From DASXAI01 sp963728985 (GTDB taxonomy: Bacteria > Actinomycetota > Acidimicrobiia > Acidimicrobiales > Ilumatobacteraceae), in the NCBI GenBank assembly GCA_963728985.1, contig CAVSME010000006.1:248001-312000 (forward strand): a stretch of 64,000 nucleotides of DNA, in the 5' to 3' direction. A model generated the notes under the pieces. That model was not told the DNA's origin, did no database searches, and worked only from the letters and a program-made list of their open reading frames with translations. Positions 49,020 through 57,881 of this stretch are shown piece by piece. A program made the translations under genes and the position numbers. The first letter of the stretch is position 1. The number at the start of each line of letters is the position of its first letter.

Positions 49020-49440
49020 TCAGAACCTGTCCGCAATGGCCCGGGTCTCGGCGACGACATCGTGGGCCTCGTGCCTGTGTGACGGGATCCGAGACATCGT
49101 CGCGAATTCCGTTACACAAGCGGCGCCGGCCGCGCCCCAGAGGCAGCCGCGGATGGCGGCGATGAGCGCCGCCGGCCGAGGATCGGCGGCCAGGCTGCGG
49201 GCCTTGGTGACGGCGTTGGCCCCACCGAGTTCGGCGGCCCTTGGTCGAGGAGAACACGAGCTGCAGCGCGTCCCTGCCGTACGGGACCGTCCGGTCGCGA
49301 TCGCGATGTCCGCCGATCAGATCCACCACCAGCTGACCCTGGTGCACGACGGCCACGCCGGCGCCGAGATCCCCGTGTTCGGTGAAGTTCGCCTCGAACG
49401 CTTCGTGAAGAGGTTCCCAGCCCGGCGCGACTGCGCCTTC
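49020..49440 (-). pseudogene. decayed serine hydrolase (class C beta-lactamase family)
   Basis: The first 75-80 codons are well preserved: GWEPLHEAFEANFTEHGDLG, then GAGVAVVHQGQLVVDLIGGH and LQLVFSSTKG, with the SxxK nucleophile motif of the EstB/AmpC-like group. Directly after STKG homology ends; a different frame carries GANAVTKARSLAADPRPAAL, which resembles a part that normally lies about 200 residues further on, followed by 47 unrecognised residues and a stop at 49020. An internal deletion with a frame change explains this. The YxN motif is not found. Confidence 0.6.
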
Positions 49441-49491
49441 TGTTAGCTTCGGCGCGCCGCAGCGATCCTCGGTCGCGCGGAAGGGGGCGTC

Positions 49492-49950
49492 GTGGGCGTC
49501 AGGGGTGTGTCGCACGTGGCCGTCGGCGTGAGCGACATGGATCGGGCGTTGGTGTTCTACCGCGACCTCATCGGCCTGCGGGTCACGCTCGACACCGTCG
49601 AGGGCGGGGCCGGCGACGACATGGTCGGCGTCAATCGCCGGCGGGCCGTGTACCTGCGGGCGGCGGACGGACCGCACCAGTCGTTCATCGTGCTCGACCA
49701 GCAGCTCGACCGCGAGCCGTTCGGAACACCGCCACGGATCCTGCAGCTCGGCACCCACCACTTCTCGTTCTGGGTCGACGATCTGCAGGCGATGTTCGAC
49801 CGCATCGTCGCCGAAGGCTTCCGCGCGATCATCCGACCCACGGAAGCGGACGCACTGGCCTACGGCGAATCGGCGGGGTCGGGTCGCGTGCTCACCGCCA
49901 TCGTCAAGGACCAGGACGGCAATCCCGTCCAGCTCGACCAGCGTCTCTGA
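49492..49950 (+). CDS. VOC-superfamily (glyoxalase/dioxygenase-like) protein
   Basis: 152-aa VOC protein with two beta-alpha-beta-beta-beta modules: VSHVAVGVSDMDRALVFYRD (metal His), LIGLRVTLDTVEGG, then HHFSFWVDDLQAMFDRIVAE with a second His, and AIVKDQDGNPVQLDQR with the last acidic position. This is the pattern of active metal-dependent glyoxalases, epimerases or extradiol-type enzymes. GTG start with GGAAGGGGG upstream. Converges on the CoA-transferase gene (8-bp gap). Confidence 0.86.
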   Translation: MGVRGVSHVAVGVSDMDRALVFYRDLIGLRVTLDTVEGGAGDDMVGVNRRRAVYLRAADGPHQSFIVLDQQLDREPFGTPPRILQLGTHHFSFWVDDLQAMFDRIVAEGFRAIIRPTEADALAYGESAGSGRVLTAIVKDQDGNPVQLDQRL

Positions 49951-49957
49951 GGACGCA

Positions 49958-51196
49958 TCACCGTTGCGCGAGATCACGACGGAGGGCGTCGCGGTGCGCC
50001 GGATCGGCGATGGCGATCAGGCGCTGCGCCCGCTCGTGCAGCGGGGCACCGCGCAGGTCGGCCACACCGTGCTCGGTCACCACGAGGTCGGCATCGGCGC
50101 GCGGTGTCGTCGTCACCGCGTCGGCGAGGCGGGCCACGATGCGCGAGACCGTCCCGTCGGCGGCGGTGGACGGTAGGGCGATGATCGACCGGCCGTGCGG
50201 GGCGGCCGCGCCGGCGCGGGCGAATGCGCCCTGGCCGCCGATGGCACCGATGTACGTCCCGTTCACGGTCTCGGCGTTGATCTGGCCGCCGAGGTCGACC
50301 TCGATGGCCGCGTTGATCGCGTAGAAGACGTCGAACCGGCTGAGCACCTGCGGGTTGTGGGTGTACGACACCGGACGCATCAGCAGGCTTCGGTTGCGGT
50401 CGGCCCAGCGGTAGAGACGCTCGGTGCCGACGATGTTGCCCGTCACGGTGAGGCCCGCGTCGATCGGCTTGCGGGCGTTGGTGATGACGCCTGCCTCGAT
50501 GAGGTCGAGGACGGCGTCGCCGATGAGCCCGGAGTGGACGCCGAGGTCGTGCTTGTCGCCGAGGGCCGCCAGCACGGCGTCGGGGGTGCCGCCCACACCG
50601 AACTGGACCGTGGCCCCATCGGGCACCAGCGCCGCCACGTGGGCAGCGATGGCCTCGTCCTGGTCCGATGGGATGCGACGGCGCACGGATCGCAGCGGGC
50701 GATCGTCAGGGACGGTCACGAGGCGGTCGTCGGTCGAGTCGATCGTCTCACCGAACGTGTACGGCACGAACGGGTTCACCTCGGCGATCGTCGTGCGAGC
50801 GGTGGCGACGGCCGCCGTCACGTAGTCCGTGACGAGTCCGAGGGAGTGGCGACCCTCGTCAGCGGTGCTCACCTGGCAGAGGACCACGTCGATCGGGATC
50901 ACCCGCGACGTGAACAGATCGGGCAGCGACCCGAGGTGCACCGGTACGACGTCGAGCACACCGGCCCGGCTCAGCGTCGCGGTGCGGCCGATCGCCCCGA
51001 AGCCGATGAAGCGCAGCGCGTCGGCGTGCTCGGGCTGCCACAGCCCGGTGTTGCTGGCGCCGACGAAGACCGTCAGCGGCGCGAGGGCGTGGCGTTGCTC
51101 GATGAGCGCCTCGACGAGTCCGCGAGGCTCACCCGCGGCCTGGGTGACGAGCACGGTGTCGCCGGGCCGGATGTGAGCGGTGAGGTCGATGGTCAC
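49958..51196 (-). CDS. acetyl-CoA hydrolase/transferase family (CoA-transferase)
   Basis: 412-aa CoA-transferase of the acetyl-CoA hydrolase/4-hydroxybutyrate CoA-transferase family. GTG at 51196 begins the homologous N-terminus (IDLTAHIRPGDTVLVTQAAG). Seen: ADEGRHSLGLVTDYVTAAV, FGVGGTPDAVLAALGDKHDL, the glycine loops of the CoA site, FYAINAAIEVDLGGQINAET with the catalytic Glu region, GGQGAFARAGAAA and VTEHGVADLRGAPLHERAQR near the end. It moves CoA between carboxylic acids. Divergent from an acyl-CoA ligase gene 86 bp away, so both may activate the same acid. Confidence 0.9.
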   Translation of the reverse strand: MTIDLTAHIRPGDTVLVTQAAGEPRGLVEALIEQRHALAPLTVFVGASNTGLWQPEHADALRFIGFGAIGRTATLSRAGVLDVVPVHLGSLPDLFTSRVIPIDVVLCQVSTADEGRHSLGLVTDYVTAAVATARTTIAEVNPFVPYTFGETIDSTDDRLVTVPDDRPLRSVRRRIPSDQDEAIAAHVAALVPDGATVQFGVGGTPDAVLAALGDKHDLGVHSGLIGDAVLDLIEAGVITNARKPIDAGLTVTGNIVGTERLYRWADRNRSLLMRPVSYTHNPQVLSRFDVFYAINAAIEVDLGGQINAETVNGTYIGAIGGQGAFARAGAAAPHGRSIIALPSTAADGTVSRIVARLADAVTTTPRADADLVVTEHGVADLRGAPLHERAQRLIAIADPAHRDALRRDLAQR

Positions 51197-51282
51197 TGCG
51201 CCGCGCCTGCCCCCACGGGCCGGAACGTAGCAGTCGGGCAACGCGGAGTCCGTGGCCGCCCTCGGGTAGCGTCCGGTCCGTG

Positions 51283-52735
51283 ATGGCGCTGGTAGACGCC
51301 GTGCGGCGCACCGATCCGAATGCAACCGCCCTCGTCGACGGGAAGGGCGGTGGCTCGCTGACCTATGGCGCCCTCGTCGATCGCGTCGATCGCACGGCCG
51401 CCGGTCTGCGAGCGCGAGGCATCGGTCCCGGCCGGTGCGTCGCGATCGCCACGCCGCTCGGCGCCGACGGGATCGTCGCCTATCTCGGCGTGCAGGCAGC
51501 CGGAGCGGCCGCCGTCATGTTGTACCCGCGCTCGCCCCGTCCGGAGATCGAGGCGCGCCTCGTCGCCGTCGAACCCGATCTGCTCATCGTCGGCGAGGAT
51601 GTGGCCGTTCCCGACGGCATCCAGATCGCTCGGCCGGCCGGGTCCGCCGGAACGAACGACTCGCCGATCCTCGATGGCTCACCCGCACCCGAGCCGGTCG
51701 ACCCCTCGGCGACGGCGGCGATCCTGTTCACGAGTGGCGTGGCCGGGCCGCCCCGTCCGGTGGGACTGACGCACGCGAACCTCGGCGCCGTCCAGCAGGC
51801 GATGATCGAGCAGCCGTCATCGGGCCTCGGCCAGAGCACGGTGGCCTTGGCGCTGCTGCCGATCTCCCACGTGTTCGGGCTCAACAGCCTCGTCGGGACG
51901 ATGCTGCGGGCCGGCGCGACGGTGGTCATGCTCGACCGGTTCGACCCGCGCGAGAGCCTGGACCTGGTGGCCCGGTACGGGATCACGACGATCAGTGCCG
52001 TGCCGCAGATGTGGGCGGCGTGGTCGAGCTCGGACGCCCCTGACGATGCCATGCGCACGGTCACCCGGGCCACGTCGAGCGCCGCCCATCTGCCCCCCGA
52101 GGTCGCCAAGCACGTGCGCGAGCGCTTCGGGGTCCGCATCGCGGCGGGCTACGGGCTCACCGAGACCGCCGGCACGATCTGCCTCGACGATCCGCTCGAC
52201 CCGCTGCTCAACACCGTTGGTTGCCCGCTGGGCGAGACCGAGATCCGCCTGCTCGACGAGGACGGCGACGAGGCCGAGCTGGGCGATCCGGCCGAGATTC
52301 TGGGTGCGGGGTCCGTCGGTGTTCCGTGGCTACGTCGGCGCCTTCGCCGAGGTCGACGCCGTCACGGCCGACGGTTGGTACCGGACCGGCGACGTCGGCG
52401 TGGTGGCCGATGACGGCCGGCTCATGATCGTCGACCGGCTGAAGGACGTGATCATCGTGGGCGGCTTCAACGTCACCCCGTCCGAGGTCGAAGACGTGCT
52501 CTTGACGCATCCCGTGGTGTCGTCGGCCCTCGTCGTCGGCGAGCCCGACGAGCGATCGGGCGAGCGCGTCGTGGCCTACGTCGTCCCGCACCCCGGCGCG
52601 GCGATCGACGCCCCTGCGCTCATCACGCACTGTGCCGAGCACGTGGCCCGATACAAGGTCCCGGCCCGGATCGAGGTGCGCCAGCAGCTGCCGACCACAG
52701 CAACGGGCAAGACGGTCAGGCGGCTGCTCTCCTGA
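51283..52735 (+). pseudogene. AMP-dependent acyl-CoA synthetase/ligase, frameshifted
   Basis: Acyl-adenylate-forming enzyme read in two frames, about 483 aa in all. The first frame runs from 51283 (or GTG 51280) and holds the core: ILFTSGVAGPPRPVGLTHAN (A3-like P-loop, degenerate), LPISHVFGLNSLVGTMLRAG and AAGYGLTETAGTI (A5). Near 52298-52300, at GAGATTCTGGG, one extra base shifts homology to another frame, which continues VRGPSVFRGYVGAF, GWYRTGDVGVVADDGRLMIV (A7) and RLKDVIIVGGFNVTPSEVED (A8) to the final Lys in LPTTATGKTVRRLLS (A10). Codons are intact on both sides. It is either a recent frameshift or a base error. Divergent from the CoA-transferase. Confidence 0.85.
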
Positions 52736-52755
52736 CGACGGCGCCGCGCCGCTGA

Positions 52756-53367
52756 TCAGGCGACGGCTTCGGCGAGCTCCGTCAGCGCATCGAGCGATTC
52801 GGCGACGATGCTCGGCAGCTCGGCGCGGCCACCGCCCTTCGCCCAGCGCCGGATCGAGTGGCGCAGCGCCGCCATGGCGGCAGCGGCGATGATCTCGGGT
52901 CGTGGGTCGACCGTGACGATGACGCCCATGCGGCGGGCGAGCGACTCGGTCAGCTCCGCCTCCCACGCGTATTGCACGACGGCGCGGCTGTAGGCCGAGA
53001 CCGATGGGTACGTCGACGCCAGGCGAGCCTGGAGGAGACGGAGCTTGCGCTGGTCGTCGTAGTCATCGGCAAGGGCGAGGATCGACTCGCGCACGGAGAC
53101 GAGCAGCGGCTCGTTGATCGGCCGCGCGTCGAGCATGGCGCGGAACCGGGCGAGGAGATCATCCATGTCGCCGTACAGCGCGGCCTCCTTCGACGGGAAG
53201 TGCCGGAAGAACGTGCGTTGCGACACGTCGGCCGCCTCGGCGATGTCCTCGGTGGTCGTCTCGTCGAACCCGCGAGTGGCGAAGAGCTTGGTGGCCGCGT
53301 CGACGAGCTCTTGGCGCGTTCGGCTCTTCTTGCGGTCGCGTCTTCCAATCGGGGTGACCGAGGGCAT
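52756..53367 (-). CDS. TetR-family transcriptional regulator
   Basis: 203-aa TetR regulator. HTH: RQELVDAATKLFATRGFDET, TTEDIAEAADVSQRTFFRHF and SKEAALYGDMDDL. The ligand domain contains the ACPC-like RWAKGGGRAELPSIVAESLD end. The start at 53367 (MPSVTPIGRRDRK) is preferred to a longer frame that would run through the operator. It is divergent from the storage-lipid operon at 53442, and a palindrome lies in that promoter, so it likely represses the operon and perhaps itself, with a fatty acyl-CoA or similar lipid as inducer. Inducer identity is inference. Confidence 0.9.
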   Translation of the reverse strand: MPSVTPIGRRDRKKSRTRQELVDAATKLFATRGFDETTTEDIAEAADVSQRTFFRHFPSKEAALYGDMDDLLARFRAMLDARPINEPLLVSVRESILALADDYDDQRKLRLLQARLASTYPSVSAYSRAVVQYAWEAELTESLARRMGVIVTVDPRPEIIAAAAMAALRHSIRRWAKGGGRAELPSIVAESLDALTELAEAVA

Positions 53368-53406
53368 GTCGGGATGGTACACGACGGTCACTCGTGGTGT
53401 CAGCCC

Positions 53407-53435
53407 TTGCAATGAGTCAGTGACTGACATATTGT
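53407..53435 (+). promoter_or_regulatory. sigma70-type promoter of the lipid operon, probably leaderless
   Basis: TTGCAA (53407-53412), a 17-bp spacer and TATTGT (53430-53435). The start codon GTG is at 53442, about 7 bp after the -10, which is where transcription should begin; the mRNA would be leaderless, as is common in actinobacteria. Confidence 0.6.
53416..53428. promoter_or_regulatory. operator-like palindrome in the promoter spacer
   Basis: GTCAGT-G-ACTGAC: perfect 6-bp arms around one base, lying wholly between the -35 and -10 elements. A TetR dimer bound here would block RNA polymerase. It is 49 bp from the TetR start, so autoregulation is possible. Confidence 0.55.
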
Positions 53436-53441
53436 GGGCTA

Positions 53442-54887
53442 GTGCCGAGATCCTCCGCCATCTTCGACCTCGACCGCACGATCGTCCGGGGAGCCACGGC
53501 TCCGGTGTTCCAACGGCACCTGCGCGCCGTCGGCATCGGACCGGCGACCGACAATCCCCTCGTCGGCGCCTTCACGCGCCTCTACGAGGTGGGGGGCGAG
53601 AGCTGGCTGAGCATGCAGCTCACGCGCCGCTCGTCGCGGGTGGCCAAGGGGTGGCCCGAGAAGGACGTGCACACCGCGGCCGTGGCCGCCGCCGAAGAGC
53701 TGGTCGCCGGCGTGCAACCCTTCGTCCCCGCGCTGCTCGACGCCCACCGCAAAGCGGGTCGGTTGCTGGTGCTGGCCACCACGTCACCGATCCACCTCGT
53801 GGGACCGCTGGCGGAACGCCTCGGGTTCGACGACGTCCTGGCCACTCGGTGGTCCTGCACTGACGGCGCCTACACCGGCGAGCTCGACGGCCCGTTCGTC
53901 TGGGGCCGCGCCAAGTTGCAGGCGGCCAAGACGTGGGCGGCCGCCAACGACGTCGATCTGCGCAAGAGCTTCGCCTACTCGGACAGCTACTTCGACGGCC
54001 CGCTCCTCGCCGCGGTCGGCAACCCGGTGGCCGTGAACCCGGACCCCCAGCTCGCCGCGCTGGCGTGGATCAGAGGGTGGCCCGTGCGGCACCTGGACGT
54101 CTCGCCCGGTGTCGCCAAGGTCGCCGGGCGCGAGCTGCAGGAGTGGTTGCGGCCGTTCAACCGGCCCGAGCTCGTGCCCTTCGCCAGCTTCGACTTCTCG
54201 GGCGTCGAGAACATCCCGCCGACAGGTGCGGCCATCCTCGTCTTCAACCACCGCAGCTACTTCGACGGCTCGGCGGTGAACCTCCTGCTGGCGCGGGCGG
54301 GCCGCAACGCCCGCTTCCTCGGGAAGAAAGAAGTGTTCGACGTTCCCCTTGTAGGCGCGGTGGGGCGCGCCTTTGGTGGCATCCGCGTCGTGCGGGCATC
54401 CGGTTCGGATGAGCCCCTCGAAGCAGCCGCGGAGGCGCTCGCCGGTGGCGAGCTCGTCTGCATGGCGCCCCAGGGAACGATCCCGCGGGGCCGGCGTTCT
54501 TCGATCCCGTGCTGAAGGGCCGCTGGGGCGCGGCCCGGTTGGCGGCGGTGACCGGTGCGCCGGTCATCCCCGTCGGCCTCTGGGGTACGGAGGTGGTGTG
54601 GCCCCGCAGCTCGCGCCTGCCGCGATTCGGCGTCGACCGACCGCGCGTGTCAGGTGAACGTGGGGCCGCCCGTCGCGCTCGGTCGTCAGGATCCGGACGA
54701 GGACACCGCCGCCATCATGGCTGCCATCGTCGACCTGCTCCCGCCCGAAGCCCGTGAGCACCGCACGCCGACGGAGGCGGAGCTCGCTCGCACCTATCCG
54801 GCGGGATACCGGGGCGACGCGTCGAAGGAGACCGAGCGCCGTCCGGGCGTCGATACCGTGGGCGCAGGAGTGGGAGGAAGCCGATGA
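53442..54887 (+). CDS. HAD-IB hydrolase fused to PlsC acyltransferase, with two compensating frameshifts
   Basis: Bifunctional enzyme type known from mycobacteria: HAD-IB phosphatase (SAIFDLDRTIVRG with nucleophile Asp; LVLATTSPIHLVGPLAERLG; SFAYSDSYFDGPLL) then 1-acylglycerol-3-phosphate acyltransferase (VENIPPTGAAILVFNHRSYF with HX4D; APQGTIPRG). The first frame meets a stop at 54515. Near 54487-54491 one base seems missing, so PAFFDPVLKGRWGAARLAAV continues in another frame; at about 54650 one extra base returns it to the first frame for VNVGPPVALGRQDPDEDTAA to TGA at 54887. That stop overlaps the WS/DGAT ATG by 4 bp, as expected for an intact operon. About 481 aa if repaired. Confidence 0.82.
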
Positions 54888-56389
54888 CCGTCCAGGACCA
54901 TCAGTCACGTCCCCGGGAGCAGCGTTTCGACAAGCGCATGTCCGACGCCGAGGCGTTGATGTGGAACGTGGAGAAGGACCCGTGGCTCAACCCGAACGGG
55001 GCCATGCTGTCCATCTGCGAGCGCCCGATCGACTTCGACCAGTTCCGCCTCCGGATGCGTGACGCCGCCGTGCACATCCCTCGCCTCCGCCAGCGCGTCG
55101 TTCCCGGATTCGGGCGGATGTCGACGCCGGCGTGGTCGTTCGACCCCGAGTTCGACTTCGACTACCACCTGCGCCACATCACCCTGCCGGCGCCGGGCAC
55201 GAAGCGGGCCCTGTTCGACCTGGCGACGCGGCTCTACGAGGATCCGTTCGATCGCACGCGACCGCTGTGGATCTTCGTGGTGATCGACGGGTTGGAGAAC
55301 GGGCAGGGCGCCCTGTTCTGGAAGACCCATCACTCGATCAGCGACGGCATCGGCCTGGTGCGGCTGTCCGAGCGCTACATGGAACGCAGTGCCGACGCGC
55401 CTCCGCCGCCCGAGGTCGATCTCGAGGGCATGACCGCCATGGCGGCGGCGGCCGAGCAGGCCCGGCCCAAGGAGCAGGGCGGCGACCGTTCCGCCAGCCT
55501 GCGGGCGACGGCGGTGAAGTCGTTCACGCACGTGTGGCGTCGCCAGGTCGGCATCGGCCGGCGGATGCTGGGCGAGGTGGCGTTGTGGCCGGCCGACCCG
55601 CAGCGGATCCGCGACAACGCCGAGGGCGTGGTGGGCGAGGTGCAGAGCGCGCTCGATCAGGCTCGTGGTGGGGGCGAGGTGGCCGGCGGCTCGCCGATCT
55701 GGACCGGTCGTTCGCGCCGGCGTCATCTCGAAGCGCTCCGGGTGGACCTGGAGGGGGCCAAGGCCGCGGCCAAGACGCTCGGTGGGTCGGTGAACGACTT
55801 CTTCGTGGCCGGCGCCGTCATGGGCGCCCTCGATTACCACACCGAGCACAAGGTCGCCGTCGACGCGCTGAACATCTCTTTCGTGGTGAGCACCCGCACG
55901 GACACCGCCGCGGGAGGCAACTCCTTCACCCCCACTCGCGTCCAGGTTCCGGGGCAGGCGATGCTGGCCGAGGAGCGCTTCGCCGCGATACGCGACTTGA
56001 TGGCGGCCAAGCGCGCCGGCGTGAAGGGGTCCGGCGCCATGAGCAGGATCGCCGGCATCGCCAACCTGCTGCCGACCTCGGTCGTCACCCGCGTCGCTCG
56101 TGCGCAGGCCGCCAAGGTGGACTTCGCCACGTCGAACGTGCGCGCCGCCCCGTTCCCGATGTACATCTCCGGAAGTCGGATGCTGGAGAACGTCGTGATG
56201 GGACCGGTGGCCGGAACCGCGTTCAACCTCACCGTGATCTCCTACAACGGCAGCCTCGACATGGGCATCTTCATCGACCCCGCCGCCGTCGACGATCCCG
56301 CCGCGCTCCGCCGGCATCTCGAAGACGCATACCGTCACCTGTTGGAGGCAGGAGGCATCGTGGCCGACGAGACAGCCTCGGTTCGCTAG
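54884..56389 (+). CDS. wax ester synthase/diacylglycerol acyltransferase (WS/DGAT)
   Basis: 501-aa bifunctional WS/DGAT. It moves an acyl group from acyl-CoA to diacylglycerol or a fatty alcohol at the membrane or lipid-droplet surface. The active site HHxxxDG is intact in KTHHSISDGIGLVRLSERY (His149, His150, Asp154, Gly155). Other motifs: MLWNVEKDPWLNPNG at the start (usual SPxDxxFL region), NDFFVAGAVMGALDYH, VVSTRTDTAAGGNSF and SNVRAAPFPMYISGSRM near the C-terminal DUF1298 domain. ATG overlaps the upstream HAD-PlsC stop by 4 bp. It is the main candidate to make storage triacylglycerol here. Confidence 0.93.
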   Translation: MTVQDHQSRPREQRFDKRMSDAEALMWNVEKDPWLNPNGAMLSICERPIDFDQFRLRMRDAAVHIPRLRQRVVPGFGRMSTPAWSFDPEFDFDYHLRHITLPAPGTKRALFDLATRLYEDPFDRTRPLWIFVVIDGLENGQGALFWKTHHSISDGIGLVRLSERYMERSADAPPPPEVDLEGMTAMAAAAEQARPKEQGGDRSASLRATAVKSFTHVWRRQVGIGRRMLGEVALWPADPQRIRDNAEGVVGEVQSALDQARGGGEVAGGSPIWTGRSRRRHLEALRVDLEGAKAAAKTLGGSVNDFFVAGAVMGALDYHTEHKVAVDALNISFVVSTRTDTAAGGNSFTPTRVQVPGQAMLAEERFAAIRDLMAAKRAGVKGSGAMSRIAGIANLLPTSVVTRVARAQAAKVDFATSNVRAAPFPMYISGSRMLENVVMGPVAGTAFNLTVISYNGSLDMGIFIDPAAVDDPAALRRHLEDAYRHLLEAGGIVADETASVR

Positions 56390-56391
56390 GC

Positions 56392-57123
56392 ATGGCGGAG
56401 TACGGCCGTCTCTACCCGCTCGCCAAGGCGCTCGTCACGCCGTCGACCAGGTTCCTCTTCCCGACGCGCGTCACCGGCTTGGAGAACGTCTGCCGCACCG
56501 GCCCGGCGATCATCGCGCCGAACCACATCTCGTTCTTCGACTCCGTCGTGCTGATCGGGGTGCTCCCGCGCCGCATCACGTACGTGGGCAAGGCCGAGTA
56601 CCTCGACAGCTGGAAGACCCGCTACGTGCTGCCGGCCATGGGCATGATCCCCATCGAGCGGACGGGCGGCAAGCGGTCGATGGAGGCGCTCGACACCGCC
56701 GCCGGCGTGCTCGACCGGGGCGAGCTGTTCGGCATATTTCCCGAGGGAACCCGCTCGCGTGACGGGATGTTGCACAAGGGACGAACAGGGCTGGCGCGCC
56801 TGGCGGTGCGTTGCGGCGCACCGATCATCCCGGTCGGGATCCGAGGCACCGACCGGGTCCAACCGCCGGGTTCGTCGGTGCCGCGCCCTTTCCTGCGGTG
56901 CGAGGTCCACTTCGGCCGCCCGATCGACATGGCCCGGCATGCCGGCCAGGCCATCGGCGCCGCGATCTATCGCTCGATCACCGACGAGGTGATGTACGAG
57001 ATCAGCCAGCTCTCTGGTCAGACCTACGTCGACCGCTACGCCGATCGACCGCCCCGGCCCGAACCGCAGCCTGCGGCCGACGAGGCGCTGGCCACCGCCG
57101 GCCTGCAAGGCGTCGCCGGATGA
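56392..57123 (+). CDS. 1-acyl-sn-glycerol-3-phosphate acyltransferase (PlsC family)
   Basis: 243-aa PlsC. Motifs: IIAPNHISFFDSVVLIG (NHX4D), GMIPIERTG, FGIFPEGTRSRDG (the EGTR acceptor-binding motif) and APIIPVGIRG. It acylates lysophosphatidic acid to phosphatidic acid at the inner membrane. The ATG is 2 bp after the WS/DGAT stop and the gene overlaps the downstream lipase by 4 bp (ATGA). Together with the HAD-PlsC fusion the operon thus has two PlsC domains, which may differ in chain preference or do the two acylations in turn. Confidence 0.93.
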   Translation: MAEYGRLYPLAKALVTPSTRFLFPTRVTGLENVCRTGPAIIAPNHISFFDSVVLIGVLPRRITYVGKAEYLDSWKTRYVLPAMGMIPIERTGGKRSMEALDTAAGVLDRGELFGIFPEGTRSRDGMLHKGRTGLARLAVRCGAPIIPVGIRGTDRVQPPGSSVPRPFLRCEVHFGRPIDMARHAGQAIGAAIYRSITDEVMYEISQLSGQTYVDRYADRPPRPEPQPAADEALATAGLQGVAG

Positions 57124-57881
57124 CCACCAGCCAGCCCAAGCTGAACCCCTTCCTCATGCTGGGGGAGTCCCGTGCCATGTTCGAGGCGGCCGCACTCGTT
57201 CCGTGCGCCCCCCTGCTGGCGCGGGCGCCACGGGGCGACGGCCATCCCGTCGTGGTCATCCCGCCCTTCGGTGCCGGCGACATCTTCACCACCGTCCCCC
57301 GGGGCTACCTCCGCCAGCTCGGCTACGAGGTGCACCGCTGGGGCCGCAAGGAGATCCTCGGCCTCCACCGGCTGGCCACGGTCGCCGTCGCTCGCCTGGA
57401 GGAGATCCACCGCGCGAGTGGTCGCACGGTGAGCCTCGTCGGTCACAGCCTCGGCGGCATCTACGCCCGCGAGATCGCCCGGGCGGCGCCGCAGCTGGTC
57501 CGCTCCGTCATCACGGTGGGCAGTCCGTTCGCCGGCGATCTGAAGTCGAACTACGTCTGGCCGATGTACGAGTCGATCACGGGCACCCGCATCGCGGGGA
57601 TGCCGTCGGCGTTCATGGAGATGATGAACGAGCCGCCGCCGGTCCCGTCGACCGCCATCTACAGCCGCACGGATGGCGTCGCCGCGTGGCAGTCCTGCAT
57701 CGAGCACAGCGGTGCGATGTCCGAGAACGTGGGGGTGCAGAGCAGTCACATGGGCTTGCTCCACCACCCGCTGGTGTTGTTCCTGATCGCCGAGCGGCTG
57801 GCCCAACCCGAGGGAGCGTGGAAGCCGTTCGAGCGAACGGGCTGGCGAGCGCGGGCCTACATCCCCGATCCATCACGATGA
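57120..57881 (+). CDS. alpha/beta hydrolase (lipase-like)
   Basis: 253-aa alpha/beta hydrolase. Seen: HPVVVIPPFGAGDIFTTVPR (oxyanion turn), VSLVGHSLGGIYAREIAR (nucleophile elbow with Ser in GHSLGG), VITVGSPFAG, and a late catalytic His in VQSSHMGLLHHPLVLFLIAE; the acid is probably in the SRTDGVAAW turn. The profile is that of PGAP1-like or triacylglycerol lipases. Overlaps PlsC upstream and WS/DGAT-2 downstream by 4 bp each, so it is part of the lipid operon. It may trim or recycle acylglycerols. Confidence 0.87.
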   Translation: MTTSQPKLNPFLMLGESRAMFEAAALVPCAPLLARAPRGDGHPVVVIPPFGAGDIFTTVPRGYLRQLGYEVHRWGRKEILGLHRLATVAVARLEEIHRASGRTVSLVGHSLGGIYAREIARAAPQLVRSVITVGSPFAGDLKSNYVWPMYESITGTRIAGMPSAFMEMMNEPPPVPSTAIYSRTDGVAAWQSCIEHSGAMSENVGVQSSHMGLLHHPLVLFLIAERLAQPEGAWKPFERTGWRARAYIPDPSR

